45,048 nucleotides of DNA from JAXGPP01 sp964436865 (GTDB lineage: Bacteria; Planctomycetota; Planctomycetia; Pirellulales; Thermoguttaceae), in assembly GCA_964436865.1 (NCBI GenBank), contig CAYTFK010000017.1, positions 1 through 45,048 on the forward strand, given 5' to 3'. The translations under genes were made by a program, and so were the position numbers. Of the stretch, positions 8,405 through 16,715 are shown piece after piece. The stretch's first letter is position 1. Each line of letters opens with the position of its first letter. Under the pieces are notes generated by a model, which was not told the DNA's origin, did no database searches, and saw only the letters and a program-made list of their open reading frames with translations.

Positions 8405-8920
8405 ATGCCGGTGAAGTGTCAGAAATGCGAGCGACCGGCGACCTTTCATATCACGGAGCTGACCGGCGGCAAGCCGCAGGAACTGCACCTTTGCGAGGAG
8501 CACGCCCGGCAGTACTTGACCCAAGCGTCTGATGAACCGGCGCCGGCGAGCGGCAACATGGTCACGTTGGCTCAACAGATGGCCGTCGGCCAGGCGGCCG
8601 AAGAGCTTTCGCGGCTTGACCAGCAGACCTGCCCCGTGTGCGGAATCACGTTTTATGAGTTCCGCAATCAGGGGCGGCTGGGCTGTCCCTACGACTACGT
8701 CGGCTTCCAGAAACAACTGGACCCATTGATTCTCAACATCCACGGCGAAACGGAGCACGTGGGCAAGTCGCCCAAGCGGTCGGCTACCGGGAGCGAGCGG
8801 CGGACGCAGTTGATACGGCTGCGCCGCGAGATGAAGGAATCGGTGACCCAAGAGGATTACGAACGCGCCTCGCAACTGCGCGACCAGATCCGCCGTATCG
8901 AATCGGGCGAAGAGGCGTGA
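8405..8920 (+). CDS. mcsA: McsA-like zinc-finger/UVR-domain activator of protein arginine kinase
   Basis: Protein of 171 residues matching McsA, which activates the arginine kinase McsB in Firmicutes. The first zinc-binding region has C5xxC8 and C30xxH33; the second has C76xxC79 in CPVCGITFYEF and C94 in GCPYD. Bacillus McsA has four CxxC pairs, so here one pair is CxxH and the last has lost its second cysteine (CxxD). The C-terminal UVR motif runs about 133-168 (LRREMKESVTQEDYERASQLRDQI), as in UvrB and UvrC. mcsB starts 54 bases downstream on the same strand, confirming the assignment. Zinc-site geometry and activity are inferred. Confidence 0.9.
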   Translation: MPVKCQKCERPATFHITELTGGKPQELHLCEEHARQYLTQASDEPAPASGNMVTLAQQMAVGQAAEELSRLDQQTCPVCGITFYEFRNQGRLGCPYDYVGFQKQLDPLILNIHGETEHVGKSPKRSATGSERRTQLIRLRREMKESVTQEDYERASQLRDQIRRIESGEEA

Positions 8921-8974
8921 GGACGCGCCGCCTGCCGGGGCCAGGATGCTTCGCATGGGCGAACACCAGTAATC

Positions 8975-10072
8975 GTGGATGCGACTCCAGTGGAACTCGA
9001 CGACCTGACGCGCAAAAGCGGTGAGTGGTTGAGGGGCGAGGGCCCCCAATCGGATATCGTCATCTCCAGCCGCATTCGGCTGGCCCGCAACCTGGCCGAC
9101 TTTCCCTTTGTCAGCCGGGCCAGCGAGCAGGATCGCGCGCAGATCGAGCAGTCGGTCCGCGAATGCGTGCTCAGCCTGAAGAACGGCGATCAGGCCCTGC
9201 TCTACGTCGACGTGAACCAACTCGCCACGCTCGACCGGCAGTTCCTCGTCGAACGCCAGCTCATCAGCCGCGAGCACGCCGAGGGACGCGGCGCCCGTTC
9301 GGTCGCCATCGACCAGAGCGAGAAATTTAGCGTTATGATCAACGAGGAGGACCATCTCCGCATCCAGGTGATGCAGAGCGGGCTGTCGCTGGATGAGGCG
9401 TGGGAGCGGATCAACCGCATCGACGACGTGGTCGAGCAGCACGTCACCTACGCCTACCACGAACGGCTGGGATACCTCACCGCCTGCCCCACGAATGTGG
9501 GCACCGGAATGCGGGTGAGCGTCATGCTCCATCTGCCGGCCCTGGTCATCACGCGGCAGATCGAGAAGGTCTTTCGCAGCCTGCAGAAGATCAGCCTCGC
9601 CGTTCGCGGATTGTACGGCGAAGGCTCGCAGGCCATGGGCGATTTCTACCAGATCAGCAACCAGATCACGCTCGGTCGCAGCGAAGTCGACCTTATCAAG
9701 CAGGTCGGCGACATCGTTCCCGTAATCATTAACTACGAACGCCAGGCCCGCGACTTCCTCATCCGCGAGAGCCACGAGAACCTGCACGACCGCGTGAGCC
9801 GTGCATACGGCATCCTGCGGACCGCGCAGACCATCAGCTCAGAAGAGACCATGCACCTGCTGTCGAGCGTGCGGATGGGGATCAACCTGGGACTGATCGA
9901 GAACGTGGAGATTCCGCTCATCAATGAGTTGTTCATTCACACCCAGCCGGCCCACCTGCAGAAGCTGAGCGGGGTGGAACTCGACACGGCCGACCGCAAC
10001 ATCGAGCGGGCGCGGTACCTGCGCCGGCATCTCAACAAGAAAGACGGCGACGACGCGGCCGAAAAGAACTGA
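8975..10072 (+). CDS. mcsB: Protein arginine kinase McsB
   Basis: Phosphorylates arginine residues of proteins; in Bacillus this marks them for ClpCP degradation. It has 365 residues, nearly the same as Bacillus McsB, and the phosphagen-kinase fold. Visible are SSRIRLARNL (31-40), which binds nucleotide phosphates, NEEDHLRIQ (123-131) with acidic catalytic residues, CPTNVGTG with Cys171, the RGLYGEGS loop (211-218), and a C-terminal DRNIERAR segment (340-347) where Bacillus McsB binds phospho-arginine. The start appears to be GTG at 8975; the only nearby ATG is in another frame and stops at once. It lies directly behind mcsA. ctsR and clpC, its usual Firmicute neighbours, are absent here. Confidence 0.94.
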   Translation: MDATPVELDDLTRKSGEWLRGEGPQSDIVISSRIRLARNLADFPFVSRASEQDRAQIEQSVRECVLSLKNGDQALLYVDVNQLATLDRQFLVERQLISREHAEGRGARSVAIDQSEKFSVMINEEDHLRIQVMQSGLSLDEAWERINRIDDVVEQHVTYAYHERLGYLTACPTNVGTGMRVSVMLHLPALVITRQIEKVFRSLQKISLAVRGLYGEGSQAMGDFYQISNQITLGRSEVDLIKQVGDIVPVIINYERQARDFLIRESHENLHDRVSRAYGILRTAQTISSEETMHLLSSVRMGINLGLIENVEIPLINELFIHTQPAHLQKLSGVELDTADRNIERARYLRRHLNKKDGDDAAEKN

Positions 10073-10102
10073 GCTCGCTCGGTTCGGGGGGCCGTCTGCA
10101 AC

Positions 10103-10136
10103 GCCCCGCGGAAGCCTGCCGCGCGGGCATTTTCTC
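10103..10136 (+). terminator. Intrinsic terminator after mcsB
   Basis: A nine-pair stem with one bulged base (GCCCCGCGG at 10103-10111 against CCGCGCGGGC at 10119-10128) and a seven-base loop, followed by ATTTTCTC. It lies 31 bases after the mcsB stop and in the gap to the convergent coaD gene, so it could also act in the other direction. Confidence 0.6.
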
Positions 10137-10156
10137 GGAGCGCGGTTCCAGTGCGT

Positions 10157-10675
10157 CTATTGCCGCGGATCGCGACCCGCAGACAGTTTCTTGCGCAAGA
10201 GGTGAACGACGTCCAAAGGCAGGAAACGGGCCAGCGCTTCGTCCCCCGCCAAGGGCGCAATCTGCTTGATGAGGGAACTGGAGACATGCGCCAGTTCGCC
10301 ATCGGCCAGCATGAACAGCGTCTCGACGTCGGGCGCCAGCCGCCGGTTTGCCATCATCATCGTCAATTCGGCGGGGATGTCGGTAATCGGCCGCACCCCC
10401 CGAACCATCACCATGGCCCCGCATTGCCGGACAAATTCCACCGCCAGCCCCGTGAACGTGCGGATCTCAATGTTGGGCAGGTGGCGCGTCGCGCTGTGAA
10501 TGAGCGAGGTTCGCTCCTCGGCGGTGAACAAAGGGTTCTTCTCGATGTTCACGCCAACCGCCACGATCAACCGGTCGAACAAACGACTGGCCCGTTCCAT
10601 CACGTTAAGATGCCCCAACGTAATCGGATCGAACGATCCGGGGTAGACCGCCACGCGAGGGCTAATCTCGTTCAT
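10157..10675 (-). CDS. coaD: Phosphopantetheine adenylyltransferase
   Basis: Transfers AMP from ATP to 4'-phosphopantetheine, the penultimate step of CoA synthesis. The 172-residue protein has the nucleotidyltransferase signature YPGSFDPITLGHLN with the (T/H)xGH histidine, the RGVRPITDIPAEL segment and SSSLIKQIA near the C-terminus, matching the family's SSSxVK element. The ATG at 10675 gives the canonical start. The usual tyrosine-rich DYEYE stretch is replaced by DIPAEL, a mild divergence. It lies 125 bases after the aminotransferase gene on the same strand. CoaE, the next enzyme, is encoded at 29087-29686. Confidence 0.95.
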   Translation of the reverse strand: MNEISPRVAVYPGSFDPITLGHLNVMERASRLFDRLIVAVGVNIEKNPLFTAEERTSLIHSATRHLPNIEIRTFTGLAVEFVRQCGAMVMVRGVRPITDIPAELTMMMANRRLAPDVETLFMLADGELAHVSSSLIKQIAPLAGDEALARFLPLDVVHLLRKKLSAGRDPRQ

Positions 10676-10778
10676 GTCGCATCGCCTTGATTCCATACCG
10701 CCGGGCGTCACCGATCCAAAATAACCCGGCCAACGGAGAGTCGTTTATATCACACCCCCCCGCTCGACAGAAGAGAGG

Positions 10779-10797
10779 TCGGGCGCGCCGGGCCCGA
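10779..10797 (-). terminator. Hairpin after the aminotransferase gene
   Basis: TCGGGC at 10779-10784 pairs with GCCCGA at 10792-10797 over a seven-base loop, three bases beyond the stop codon of the class V aminotransferase. No U-tract follows on that strand, so it may be a Rho-assisted or RNA-protecting end rather than a classical intrinsic terminator. Confidence 0.4.
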
Positions 10798-10800
10798 TTC

Positions 10801-11964
10801 TCACTCCTTGAGCGCGTCGATCAACCGGGCGACGTCCTCCTCGTTGTTGTAGGCATGCGGACTGATCCGCAAACGCCCGCCGCGGTGGCTCAACACTACT
10901 CTGCGCTCGAGACAATGCTGGCGAACCGCAGCCAAGTCGCGTCCCGGCAGGTCAAATGAAACGATGCCGCTGGAGTGTTCCCGCCGCCGGTCGCTTTTGA
11001 TCACCCCGCCGATCTCTTCCAGTTGTCGGCAGGCGAAATCGGTGATCTCAAGCACCCGGGCCGACAGAGCCGGCGCCCCAAACTCAGCCAACAGTTCCAG
11101 ACTTGCCCGGAAACCGATCATGCCGACCATATTCTGTGAGCCCCCTTCGAAGCGTTCGGCAGTCGGCCGCCATACGAGTTCGATACGGCCGAAGTCATGG
11201 GCATGGGCAACGCTGTTCCAACCGACGCCGACGGGTCGCAGGCGGTCGAGATGCTCGCGGCGGAGATAGAAAACCCCCGCCCCCTCCGGTCCGAGCATCC
11301 ACTTGTGCCCGTCGGCGGCGAGGAAATCGATGGGCGTCCGCCGCACGTCAAGCGGGAAGACTCCGAGGGCCTGGATGGCGTCAACCAGCAACAGCGCGCC
11401 GCAACGGTGGACGAGGTCGGTCACCTGGTCCAAATCGGCCCGCCAACCGCTTGCATAGCCGACCCAGCTTAGGCTCACGATCCGCGTTCGCCGGTCGCAG
11501 GCCTCGGCCAGCCGATTGAGATCGACGCCACCATCCCCCACCGGCACACGTCGAGTCTCTACCCCCCGATCGGCGAGGTTCAGCCAGGGGTACTGGTTGG
11601 TGGGAAACTCGTCGGCCAGGGTGACCACGTTATCCCCCGGCTGCCAGGGAAAGCCCTCGGCCACCAGGCTAATGCCGTGGGATGTGCTGCGGACCAGGGC
11701 GATCTCGGCCGAATCGGCGCCGATCATCCGGGCGGCAAGCTGGCGGAGATCTTCGACCCGCTGGCTCCACTGCGGCCACACCGTATCACCCTCGCACGTC
11801 GCCTCTTCCGCCCAGGCGGCAATTGCGTGCCGGGCCGGCTGAGGCAGGGGCGAGACGGCCGCATGATCGAAATAAGCCCACTTTTCGGCAATGGGCATCT
11901 GCCGCCGGAAAGCCTCCGGCAGAACCGCATCTCCGGTCGTAAAGCCTGTCGGCGACGTCATCAT
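10801..11964 (-). CDS. Class V aminotransferase (cysteine desulfurase/selenocysteine lyase-like)
   Basis: PLP-dependent enzyme of fold type I, class V, 387 residues. The PLP lysine is Lys221 in DGHKW; Asp195 in LLLVDAIQALG binds the pyridine nitrogen; RSTSHG near 92-97 contacts the cofactor phosphate. I start at the first of two consecutive ATG codons (11964), preceded by GGGAGAG. The conserved cysteine loop of IscS/SufS-type desulfurases is not apparent in the late region, where SHRGGRLRISPHAYN ends the protein, as in isopenicillin N epimerase-like members. The reaction, whether desulfuration, lyase or epimerase, cannot be decided. No iron-sulfur assembly genes are nearby. Confidence 0.88.
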   Translation of the reverse strand: MMTSPTGFTTGDAVLPEAFRRQMPIAEKWAYFDHAAVSPLPQPARHAIAAWAEEATCEGDTVWPQWSQRVEDLRQLAARMIGADSAEIALVRSTSHGISLVAEGFPWQPGDNVVTLADEFPTNQYPWLNLADRGVETRRVPVGDGGVDLNRLAEACDRRTRIVSLSWVGYASGWRADLDQVTDLVHRCGALLLVDAIQALGVFPLDVRRTPIDFLAADGHKWMLGPEGAGVFYLRREHLDRLRPVGVGWNSVAHAHDFGRIELVWRPTAERFEGGSQNMVGMIGFRASLELLAEFGAPALSARVLEITDFACRQLEEIGGVIKSDRRREHSSGIVSFDLPGRDLAAVRQHCLERRVVLSHRGGRLRISPHAYNNEEDVARLIDALKE

Positions 11965-12014
11965 CGACTCTCCCTCAGTCCACCCGCCCCACCCCAAATC
12001 TCTGCAAATGGCGG

Positions 12015-12043
12015 TGGAGACGGCGGAGTCGTTGAACTATACT
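12015..12043 (+). promoter_or_regulatory. Promoter candidate for the small membrane protein gene
   Basis: TGGAGA at 12015-12020 (four of six -35 positions) and TATACT at 12038-12043 (five of six -10 positions) are separated by 17 bases. Transcription would start near 12050, about 70 bases before the ATG at 12122, in the divergent gap behind the aminotransferase gene. Confidence 0.45.
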
Positions 12044-12121
12044 ACTGAGGCTCGCATTGCCAACCGGTTTGACAACAAAGACTGCAATGCCGTGGAAATG
12101 GTCGCCGCAGGAACAGCCGCA

Positions 12122-12304
12122 ATGCCCAAGGTCCTCTGTCTTCTAGGGTTGGTCGTCGCCGCTTTGCTGCTGATTGTATTCGGGCTCGATTTGGCCGCCC
12201 GAGTTCCTTTCCGCGGCTACAGCAAGCTGATGGACATCGGCTTCATCATCGCGGCGGTGATGCTCGCCTACCTGGCCTGGATGACGTATCGCGAACAAGT
12301 CTGA
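12122..12304 (+). CDS. Conserved small two-helix membrane protein
   Basis: A 60-residue protein of unknown function. Two hydrophobic helices (about 4-25 and 38-54) surround a short segment with a basic-aromatic RVPFRGYSKLMD motif; it ends TYREQV. I start at the ATG at 12122, which has AGGAA about ten bases upstream; in-frame ATGs further up (12098, 12008) would add a hydrophilic tail without better ribosome sites. A promoter-like pair at 12015-12043 fits this start. I recall similar short proteins in Pirellulales genomes, but cannot confirm that here. It is convergent with cobA-hemD, 20 bases apart, so it is probably monocistronic. Confidence 0.7.
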   Translation: MPKVLCLLGLVVAALLLIVFGLDLAARVPFRGYSKLMDIGFIIAAVMLAYLAWMTYREQV

Positions 12305-12324
12305 GACTGCCTCGGGCGCTCCCC

Positions 12325-13851
12325 TCATCGCCTGGCTGGTGTCTGCCTCTCCACAATCGCCTCAATCAGCCCGGCGATCGTGTACTGGGTCGCCTCGGCG
12401 GCCGGTTCGAGCCCCGATTCCCGCAGCGTGGCCGACGTAATCGGACTCAGGCTCGCCAGCTTAACGCGCCGCAGTTGATCGCCGAACAGGTGCGCCAGCG
12501 CGCGAGCGATCGCCGAGCTGGTCACCGTGATCCAATCGACCCGGCCGGCAGCCAGCGCTTCGGCCACTGCCGGATCGGGAGTCACGACATCGCTGCTCTG
12601 ATAGACCACCACCTGTTCCACCCGCGCTCCGGCCGCAGCAAGTTGCTCGGCCAGCACTTCCCGCCCGCGACTGGCGCGGGCGAGCAGGAATCGCCGGCCC
12701 GCTGCACCGTCGGCGAGCGATTCGGCGAGCGACTCGGCGCGGAACTCCTCGGGTACAAGATCGGCCCGCAGATGGTATCGCGCCAGGGCTTCGGCGGTGC
12801 CGGGGCCGATCGCCGCGAGTTTCAAGGTGCCCAAACGGCGGAGATCCCCTCCCCTGCTCCATAATCGATCGAGCAAATAGCGAACGCCATTGGCGCTGGA
12901 GAAAACCAGCCAGTCGAAATCGCCGATCCGCTCCAAGGCCTCGTCGACGGCTTGCTCGTCGCGCGGCGGCGAAATCTCGATCGCCGGCTGCATGATGACT
13001 ACGGCGCCCAGTTCCCGAAGCCGCTCCGCCAGGTCGCTGGCCTGCTCGCGCGGACGAGTGACCAAAATCCGGCACCCGAAGAGCGGCCGCGCGGTGAACC
13101 AGGAAGTATCGGGTGCGAGTCCCACGACCTCGCCCACGAGAACCACCGCGGGCGGGCGGACTCTCCGTCGGGCAATCACGTCGCCTACCGTGCCCAACGT
13201 GCAGCGGATCGTCTCCTGGTCGGCCCAACTGCATCGCCGCACGATCACCGCCGGCGTCTCGGGCCGCTTTCCTCGACGGATGAGCGCGGCACTCCATTCC
13301 GTGGCCGAGGTGACACCCATGTAGAAGATCAGCGTGCCGGGGAATTCGGCTAGGGCGCCGTAGTCCAACCGCGACTCCGTCTTGTCGCTCCGCTCCTGGC
13401 CGGTAACCAGGGCGACCGCCGAGGAATGCTGGCCATGGGTAATCGGGATCGCCGCGTAGGCCGCTGCGGCCAGCGCCGCAGTCACCCCCGGCACGGTTTC
13501 GTAGGCGATGCCCGCAGCCTCGAGCGCCGCGATTTCCTCGGCGCTATGCCCGAAGACATGCGGATCGCCCCCCTTGAGCCGCACCACGGTTTTGCCCCGC
13601 CGGGCGGCGGCAACCATCTGGGCATTGATTTCCTCCTGACTCTCCATGCGCCGGGAGCGGTGCCCTCCAAGGGCAATCACTTCAGCATCCGGGCGAGCGA
13701 GGGCAAGCAACTCCGGATTAACCAGATAATCGCTCAAGACAACTTCCGCCCGGCGAAGACAGGCGACCCCGCGAAGCGTGATCAACCCCGGATCGCCCGG
13801 CCCGGCGCCCACCAGATACACCATGCCGGCCTGACGTGTTTGCTGGGCCAT
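12325..13851 (-). CDS. cobA-hemD: Fused uroporphyrinogen-III C-methyltransferase / uroporphyrinogen-III synthase
   Basis: Bifunctional tetrapyrrole enzyme of 508 residues. The N-terminal SUMT domain (about 10-255) has VGAGPGDPGLITLRG, DYLVNPELL, VRLKGGDPHVFG and VPGVTAALAAAAYAAIP, and methylates uroporphyrinogen III at C2 and C7 to precorrin-2, leading to sirohaem or cobalamin. The HemD domain (about 262-500) starts at RPLFGCRILVTRPREQ and closes the hydroxymethylbilane macrocycle. The usual VFGRGGEE loop reads VFGHSAEE. I prefer the ATG at 13851; an in-frame ATG at 13872 also exists, and the GGAGG between them could serve only the later start, at somewhat long spacing. Such fusions are common in planctomycetes and Firmicutes. 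No other haem genes lie nearby. Confidence 0.92.
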   Translation of the reverse strand: MAQQTRQAGMVYLVGAGPGDPGLITLRGVACLRRAEVVLSDYLVNPELLALARPDAEVIALGGHRSRRMESQEEINAQMVAAARRGKTVVRLKGGDPHVFGHSAEEIAALEAAGIAYETVPGVTAALAAAAYAAIPITHGQHSSAVALVTGQERSDKTESRLDYGALAEFPGTLIFYMGVTSATEWSAALIRRGKRPETPAVIVRRCSWADQETIRCTLGTVGDVIARRRVRPPAVVLVGEVVGLAPDTSWFTARPLFGCRILVTRPREQASDLAERLRELGAVVIMQPAIEISPPRDEQAVDEALERIGDFDWLVFSSANGVRYLLDRLWSRGGDLRRLGTLKLAAIGPGTAEALARYHLRADLVPEEFRAESLAESLADGAAGRRFLLARASRGREVLAEQLAAAGARVEQVVVYQSSDVVTPDPAVAEALAAGRVDWITVTSSAIARALAHLFGDQLRRVKLASLSPITSATLRESGLEPAAEATQYTIAGLIEAIVERQTPARR

Positions 13852-13918
13852 ACGATGGACGGCTACCTCCAACCACCACCTCGGATGCGGGCCGCCGCGC
13901 CAAGTGAGGGGTCGGCGG

Positions 13919-13946
13919 TTGTGTCAATACGCCAAGCTGGTAGAAT
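13919..13946 (+). promoter_or_regulatory. Promoter candidate for the TPR protein gene
   Basis: TAGAAT at 13941-13946 matches five of six -10 positions. TTGTGT at 13919-13924 is a weak -35 element, with a 16-base spacer. The -10 lies in GGTAGAATAGG, an 11-base string that recurs at 40060-40070 ahead of another TPR gene. Leader length to the ATG at 14040 would be about 85 bases. Confidence 0.45.
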
Positions 13947-14039
13947 AGGTTGAGATGCAACGGCCCCCCAATGGCCCGCCTGCGGCCCGCAAGAGCCCTG
14001 TCCGGAATTGGCCCCATTCCACGCTCGATGGGAAGCGAT

Positions 14040-15467
14040 ATGACCGACGACGCACAATCCCAAAGCTCTCTCCCCCCAGCTCAGCGGAAGCGTCTCCAGC
14101 AGTGCTTCGAGCGCGGCAATCAACTCATGGTTCAGGGGAACTTCCAATACGCCGAGGAGCTGTTCACCCAATGCTTTGTCGGCGATCCGGGCAACGTCGT
14201 CTACCTCCAGACGTTCATCGGAAACCTCAAGAAGAAGTATAACAACAACAAAAAGGGCAACAACCTCGCCTTCATCAAGCTTGGCGGATTGCGACGCAGC
14301 ATCGGCAAGGCGGCCGGTCACAAGGATTGGCCGGGCGCGATCAAAGCTGGCGCCGAGGCGCTCAAAGTCAACCCGTGGGACGTCGCCACGCTCGTGCAGT
14401 TGGCCGATGTGGCCGATGAGATGGAGCTCGGTGACGCCACGCTGGTGTTCCTGAAGGCGGCCGGCGAGGCGGCTCCCAACGACATTGACGTCGCCCGCCG
14501 GACAGCCAAAGCCCTGTACGAGCGCGGACGTTTGGACCAGGCGCTGCTCATGTGGGGCCGCGTTCTGCAGCTCAAACCAGACGACGAAGAAGCGGTCCAT
14601 GAGACGTCCAAGATCACGGTCGAGAAGACGATCCAGAAAGGGGGCTACGAGGACGCGGAGGCCGGCAAGAAGAAACTCGCCGAAAGCGTCGCCGGCTCGG
14701 CGGGCGGCAAGGAGCTCACGCCCGAACAGCGGCTTCAGAAGCAGATTGCGCGAAATCCTGGGGAAGTCTCGAATTACCTTGAGCTGGCTGAGATCCACCT
14801 TCGCGATGAGCATTTCGACCAGGCTGTCGAATTGTTGTCGAAGGCAGTGGAAGTCTCCAAAGGGGATACGACGATTCGGGAGCGTCTGGAAGATGCTCAG
14901 CTCCGCCTGCTGCGCAGCCGCTTCTCCCAAGCGGAGAAGGACGCGGCGGGAGGGGGCGAGGAGGCCAAACAGAGACTGCTCCAGGCGAAGCGAGAGCTGG
15001 TTCTCAAGGAGATCGAGATCTATCAGTCGCGATGCGAGCGGTTTCCCCAGAACCTCGTATTCCGTTATGAGCTGGGAACCCGCTATCAGATGTGCGGCAA
15101 GTACAAGGAGGCGATCACCGAGTTCCAGCGAGCTCAAGGAGAACCCCGCAAGAGAGGGGCATGCCTGTTGCGTCTTGGCCAGTGCTTCCAGCAAATCAAC
15201 CAGCACCGGTTGGCGATGGACCACTACAAGGAAGCCGTCAAGGAGATTCCGGACCGTGACCTGGACGAAAAGAAACGCGCCCTCTACTACGCCGGACGGC
15301 TCGCCTACGGGTTGAAAGACTTCGATACCGCCGAGAGTCATCTGACCACCCTGGCTCGGCTCGACTTCTCGTACCGCGATGTCTCAGAGCTACTGGACAA
15401 GATCAACCAATTACGAGAAGATAAGGGATTCGATGACCAGGGCGAGGCCGCAGGAGGCGGGAGCTAG
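14040..15467 (+). CDS. Tetratricopeptide repeat protein
   Basis: Soluble helical-repeat protein of 475 residues, probably a cytoplasmic scaffold; function unknown. TPR-like pairs are seen at about 20-55 (GNFQYAEELFTQCFVGDP), 95-130 (AIKAGAEALKVNPWD), 130-200 (alanine-rich), 255-290 (DQAVELLSKAVEVSKGD) and 350-440 (YKEAITEFQRAQ, HRLAMDHYKEAVKEIPD). A lysine/asparagine-rich stretch (KKKYNNNKKGNN, about 62-73) interrupts the first repeats and may bind nucleic acid. There is no signal peptide or membrane helix. I start at the ATG at 14040; upstream in-frame ATGs would add a basic, family-unlike tail. rpsT follows 59 bases later behind a hairpin. Confidence 0.85.
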   Translation: MTDDAQSQSSLPPAQRKRLQQCFERGNQLMVQGNFQYAEELFTQCFVGDPGNVVYLQTFIGNLKKKYNNNKKGNNLAFIKLGGLRRSIGKAAGHKDWPGAIKAGAEALKVNPWDVATLVQLADVADEMELGDATLVFLKAAGEAAPNDIDVARRTAKALYERGRLDQALLMWGRVLQLKPDDEEAVHETSKITVEKTIQKGGYEDAEAGKKKLAESVAGSAGGKELTPEQRLQKQIARNPGEVSNYLELAEIHLRDEHFDQAVELLSKAVEVSKGDTTIRERLEDAQLRLLRSRFSQAEKDAAGGGEEAKQRLLQAKRELVLKEIEIYQSRCERFPQNLVFRYELGTRYQMCGKYKEAITEFQRAQGEPRKRGACLLRLGQCFQQINQHRLAMDHYKEAVKEIPDRDLDEKKRALYYAGRLAYGLKDFDTAESHLTTLARLDFSYRDVSELLDKINQLREDKGFDDQGEAAGGGS

Positions 15468-15487
15468 AAGGCCCGCGTGCCGGCCTT
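15468..15487 (+). terminator. Hairpin between the TPR gene and rpsT
   Basis: AAGGCC at 15468-15473 pairs with GGCCTT at 15482-15487 around an eight-base loop, starting directly after the TAG stop codon. Only one further T follows (TCGG), so termination may be partial, allowing read-through to rpsT. Confidence 0.4.
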
Positions 15488-15526
15488 TCGGATGTCAGTA
15501 CGACTCAAGATCTTAGACGAATCACT

Positions 15527-15811
15527 ATGCCGCAGACCAAGAGTGCCAAGAAACGGCTCCGTCAGAGCATCGTCCGGCGAGACCACAACCGGGCTGTCCG
15601 CAGCGCCCTGAAAACTCAAATCCGCAAGGTTCGCGACGCCGTTAAGTCAGGGAACCTGGAAGAGGCAGAGAAGCAGTTCCGTCTCGCCGCTAAGAAACTG
15701 GACAAGGCTGGAGCCCACAACACGATCCATCGCAATGCGGCCGCCCGCGTGAAGTCGCGCCTCTCGGCCAGGATTAAGGCTCTTAAGCAGACCGCCCAAC
15801 CAGCCGGCTAA
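15527..15811 (+). CDS. rpsT: 30S ribosomal protein S20
   Basis: Primary 16S rRNA-binding protein of the small subunit, 94 residues, close to the usual 85-95. The N-terminus PQTKSAKKRLRQS corresponds to the (N/K)xxSAxKR start of S20, followed by RNxxxRSxxKT (DHNRAVRSALKTQIRK) and the C-terminal HRNAAARVKSRLSARI helix, where the family normally has KNxAARxKSRL. Very basic throughout. It is convergent with pyrK, 32 bases apart. No strong promoter is visible in the 59 bases upstream, so it may be co-transcribed with the TPR gene. Confidence 0.96.
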   Translation: MPQTKSAKKRLRQSIVRRDHNRAVRSALKTQIRKVRDAVKSGNLEEAEKQFRLAAKKLDKAGAHNTIHRNAAARVKSRLSARIKALKQTAQPAG

Positions 15812-15843
15812 CCCGAAATCTTCCCAGCCACCTCGCGGCAGGG

Positions 15844-16710
15844 TCAGAAATCGATCTTCTCGGCGTCGAACACCGGTCCCTCGACACAGGTGCGTCGGTA
15901 ATCCCAGGCACCCAGTGCGTCGCGCACTTTAGCCACGCAACTGAAGCAGATCCCGATACCACACGCCATCGGGGTCTCAAGGGACACTTGACAGGGGACG
16001 CCCAGCTCTCGCCCAATGCGCGCTGCTCCGGCCATCATCGGTTCGGGGCCACAGCACACGATGCGGCACGACATCCCCGACTGTTGCACCACAGGCCGTA
16101 TCAAGTCGGTCACTAGGCCCTGGTATCCTTCGGAGCCGTCGTCGGTGCTGATGTGGATCTCGACTCCCAGCCTGCGAAAGTCCTCAACTCCTGCAAGGTA
16201 TTCAGCCGCGCGAGCGCCATAGCAGAGCGTCACTTTCCGCGCGCGAGCCCCCTCCCGGGATGATTGGCCGTACACCCTCTGGCCGAGGTATTCCTTGGCC
16301 AGTGCCAGAAACGGTGTCTGGCCGATTCCGCCCGCCACCATCACGAGATGCTCGGTCGCAATTGGCGGGAAACCGTTTCCAAGCGGTCCCCACGTCTCCA
16401 GCGGCTCTTTCCGGGCCATCACGGCCAGTCGGCGAGTCATCTTGCCGACAGCCAGGTAGACGATCTCCAGGCCCCACGGTCTGCCATCGGCATCGAGCAC
16501 CACGTCGTAGACCGCCAACGGCCGCCCCAGGAGCGGATCATCGCTGCCCGCAATCTTGATCATGATGAACTGGCCGGGGGTGATGCGGGACGCGATTTCC
16601 GGGCAGCCAAATCGAAGCAAATAGGTATCTCGCGCGATACGGGCATTGGCCTCAATGGTCACTTTGCCGTGCCACGCATGGTCGGCGTAGAAGACGGGCA
16701 GATCGGCCAT
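15844..16710 (-). CDS. pyrK: Dihydroorotate dehydrogenase electron transfer subunit
   Basis: Flavoprotein of 288 residues that passes electrons from dihydroorotate dehydrogenase B (PyrD) to NAD+ in pyrimidine synthesis. The FAD-binding beta barrel (about 12-115) contains GRPLAVYDV, matching the RP(x)S(x) flavin site, and GPLGNGF. The NAD-binding half has VAGGIGQTPF (125-134) and CCGPEPMM. The C-terminal 2Fe-2S cluster ligands are Cys250, Cys255, Cys258 and Cys275 in the C-x4-C-x2-C-x16-C pattern of PyrK. The ATG at 16710 lies five bases after the rluB stop, so the two form an operon. The pyrD partner is not in this window. Confidence 0.93.
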   Translation of the reverse strand: MADLPVFYADHAWHGKVTIEANARIARDTYLLRFGCPEIASRITPGQFIMIKIAGSDDPLLGRPLAVYDVVLDADGRPWGLEIVYLAVGKMTRRLAVMARKEPLETWGPLGNGFPPIATEHLVMVAGGIGQTPFLALAKEYLGQRVYGQSSREGARARKVTLCYGARAAEYLAGVEDFRRLGVEIHISTDDGSEGYQGLVTDLIRPVVQQSGMSCRIVCCGPEPMMAGAARIGRELGVPCQVSLETPMACGIGICFSCVAKVRDALGAWDYRRTCVEGPVFDAEKIDF

Positions 16711-16715
16711 AATCG

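Noticed and set aside
8285..9787. Long open frame (500 codons) on the minus strand opposite mcsB
   Set aside because: McsB motifs are complete on the plus strand; the minus translation is leucine/alanine/arginine-rich without a domain.
13863..15341. Long open frame (492 codons) on the minus strand opposite the TPR gene
   Set aside because: Antisense shadow: the plus frame has clear TPR pattern and a promoter candidate; the minus translation has no recognisable domain.
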